DNA of 8,047 nucleotides from an uncultured Lachnospiraceae bacterium. GTDB lineage: Bacteria; Bacillota; Clostridia; Lachnospirales; Lachnospiraceae. The position numbers and the translations under genes are program-made. Numbering within the stretch: position 1 is the stretch's first letter; every line of letters begins with the position of its first letter. The notes beneath the pieces were generated by a model. That model was not told where the DNA came from. It did no database searches and worked only from the letters and a program-made list of their open reading frames with translations. The DNA lies in NCBI GenBank assembly GCA_902783395.1, contig CACZRA010000199.1:1-8047 (forward strand), written 5' to 3'. Below are positions 6,686 to 8,047 of this stretch, one piece after another.

Positions 6686-8047
6686 TCAGCTCCTGTACTT
6701 TTCGCGCATCTGCTGCTTTGTCTCGTACATGGCAATATCCGCTTTTTCGAATACGGCCAGAAGGGAAATGAATTCATCTACATCCTCTTTATACTCCGCC
6801 ATGCCTGCAGCTATGGTTTCGCCCCTCTGATAGGCGCTGCTCTCAGCTACCTCCGAGATCTCCGCGAGAAGCTTGTCCCTGCGCAGGTAATCCTCACCGA
6901 AAAGAAGGACCGTAAACTCATCGCCGCCGTAGCGGAAGACGGGACTGCGGGAGAATACCCTGCATATACGCGATGATGCGTTGCGGATGCAGTCATCACC
7001 GGCCTTATGTCCCAAGGTATCATTTACATGCTTCAGATTGTTTATGTCGCAGACGACTACGGCGAAGGGCTCGATCTCTCCGTTTTCGATCATATCATCT
7101 ATTTTGGTTTCCCACTGCAGATAGGCATGCTTGTTTTTGACACCGGTGAGAGGGTCCGTCAGTCCTATCTCTATGGCCTGTCCCAGCTTTTCCTGAAGCT
7201 GCCTTTCCCTCTGTCTTACTGTCCGGAAGTTATGCAGCATGACCGCGACAGCCAGCATAAAGATGAAGAATGACGCAAGCTTTCCTCTGGCATTCGCGTT
7301 TTCGATAGTGGACTTCTCTTTCGATACCAGATCGTAGGATTCGTCCCCGGGTTTTTCTCCCGTCTCAAGCTGCTGCTCATAGTAGCGTTCTATCTCGGTG
7401 AAGGATTCCTCGGTAACCTTCTGTGCCTCACGGTTTTCCCACATCATTATAGTCAGAAGCATGATCATGAGAAGACCTATCCATACCACGATGGAATGTC
7501 CGTACTTATTTTTCCTGTCGTTTACGATAACGAAATGAAAAACAAGGATCCCGAGCAGTGACCATCCCGCAAAGAGGAGGTAGGATTCTGACGCCATGGC
7601 ATCATAGGACATGAGCTTGGGAGCAAGCAGAAGCAGTATGAACACGCCCATCAGCAAAACGCCGGAAAGGCCCGTTGCGGCTTCTTTGCGGTCTCCCCTG
7701 CTCTTGGCATGCTTATATACGAAATCCGAAAGAAAACCGTATATTATCGTCGCACCGAGCGTGGTAACATCCACGATCCAGCCTATGGCCGTTCTTCCGA
7801 GAAACGGGATAAGGCAGGACACCGCCACGACCACGACTATCGCATTACGGGGGATACCCTTTCTGTTCAGCTTCCCCAGCCATCCGGCAAAGGTGTTATC
7901 CCTGCCGAAGGCATAGAGGAGACGGCTTATAGCCGTGAGATTACCTATGAAGCTGGTTATAACGACCGAAAAAAGCGCAAGGATAAGCAGCGTCACTCCT
8001 GTGCTGCCCATGTAATAAGATGCGGCATAAAAGGCAGGGAGTGCTTC
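6686..8047 (-). CDS. APC-type amino-acid permease fused to a GGDEF diguanylate cyclase (N-terminal part outside window)
   Basis: The frame is open through the window edge; 453 residues are visible (numbered from the first visible codon). Residues 1-176 look like the C-terminal half of an APC-superfamily amino-acid permease: the GNLTAISRLLYAFGRD segment (35-50), the loop KLNRKGIPRNA (59-69), then hydrophobic helices near 69-85, 89-112, 127-143 and 155-176, matching helices 8-12. Two further segments (184-203 and 257-273) flank a charged, helix-prone loop (204-256). A short linker leads to a GGDEF domain (295-453) with DPLTGVKNK (298-306), DINNLK (334-339), NDTLGHKAGDD and intact GGDEF (374-378), so it should convert two GTP to c-di-GMP. 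The inhibitory RxxD site is absent (FSRS at 365-368). The permease part may act as a sensor, a working transporter or both. The start codon and promoter are not visible. Confidence 0.88.
   Translation of the reverse strand, partial: EALPAFYAASYYMGSTGVTLLILALFSVVITSFIGNLTAISRLLYAFGRDNTFAGWLGKLNRKGIPRNAIVVVVAVSCLIPFLGRTAIGWIVDVTTLGATIIYGFLSDFVYKHAKSRGDRKEAATGLSGVLLMGVFILLLLAPKLMSYDAMASESYLLFAGWSLLGILVFHFVIVNDRKNKYGHSIVVWIGLLMIMLLTIMMWENREAQKVTEESFTEIERYYEQQLETGEKPGDESYDLVSKEKSTIENANARGKLASFFIFMLAVAVMLHNFRTVRQRERQLQEKLGQAIEIGLTDPLTGVKNKHAYLQWETKIDDMIENGEIEPFAVVVCDINNLKHVNDTLGHKAGDDCIRNASSRICRVFSRSPVFRYGGDEFTVLLFGEDYLRRDKLLAEISEVAESSAYQRGETIAAGMAEYKEDVDEFISLLAVFEKADIAMYETKQQMREKYRS

Noticed and set aside
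1..8047. CRISPR arrays, tRNA or rRNA genes, transposases or phage genes
   Set aside because: Both strands were read for these and nothing supports any of them.

Overview
The window looks like a chromosomal segment from an anaerobic, fermentative Firmicute. I would guess Lachnospiraceae (Butyrivibrio/Roseburia-like), but this is an inference from gene content, ribosome-binding sites of the AGGAG type and protein style; no rRNA or marker gene is present to prove it.

Layout. Bases 1-2175 (+) hold the end of a molybdate ABC transporter operon: the C-terminal half of modA (cut by the window edge), then complete modB and modC. Bases 2186-5380 (-) hold one large gene, convergent with modC. It encodes a three-part membrane protein: an exported GH5 cellulase-like domain, a BcsA-type processive beta-glucan synthase (GT2), and a C-terminal PilZ-like domain. 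Bases 5381-5743 are a non-coding divergent region with an extended -10 promoter for each flanking gene and, in the leader of the synthase gene, a dense cluster of overlapping inverted repeats. Bases 5744-6682 (+) encode a ketopantoate reductase (PanE family). Bases 6686-8047 (-) hold the 3' part of a second unusual membrane protein: the C-terminal half of an APC-superfamily amino-acid permease continuing through two extra membrane segments into a GGDEF (diguanylate cyclase) domain. It is open at the window edge.

How they fit together. modABC is a housekeeping metal-uptake system and panE a housekeeping vitamin gene. The two minus-strand genes are the interesting part: a permease-like diguanylate cyclase lies one gene away from a glucan synthase carrying the domain type that normally reads cyclic di-GMP. 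A possible chain is amino-acid sensing, then c-di-GMP, then extracellular beta-glucan made and trimmed by a single polypeptide. However, the PilZ residues that normally bind c-di-GMP are mostly replaced, so direct activation is doubtful. No bcsB or other synthase partner is visible here.

Both convergent gene pairs end almost on top of each other (10 and 3 bp apart) with no recognisable terminator. I see no tRNA, rRNA, CRISPR array, transposase or prophage gene.
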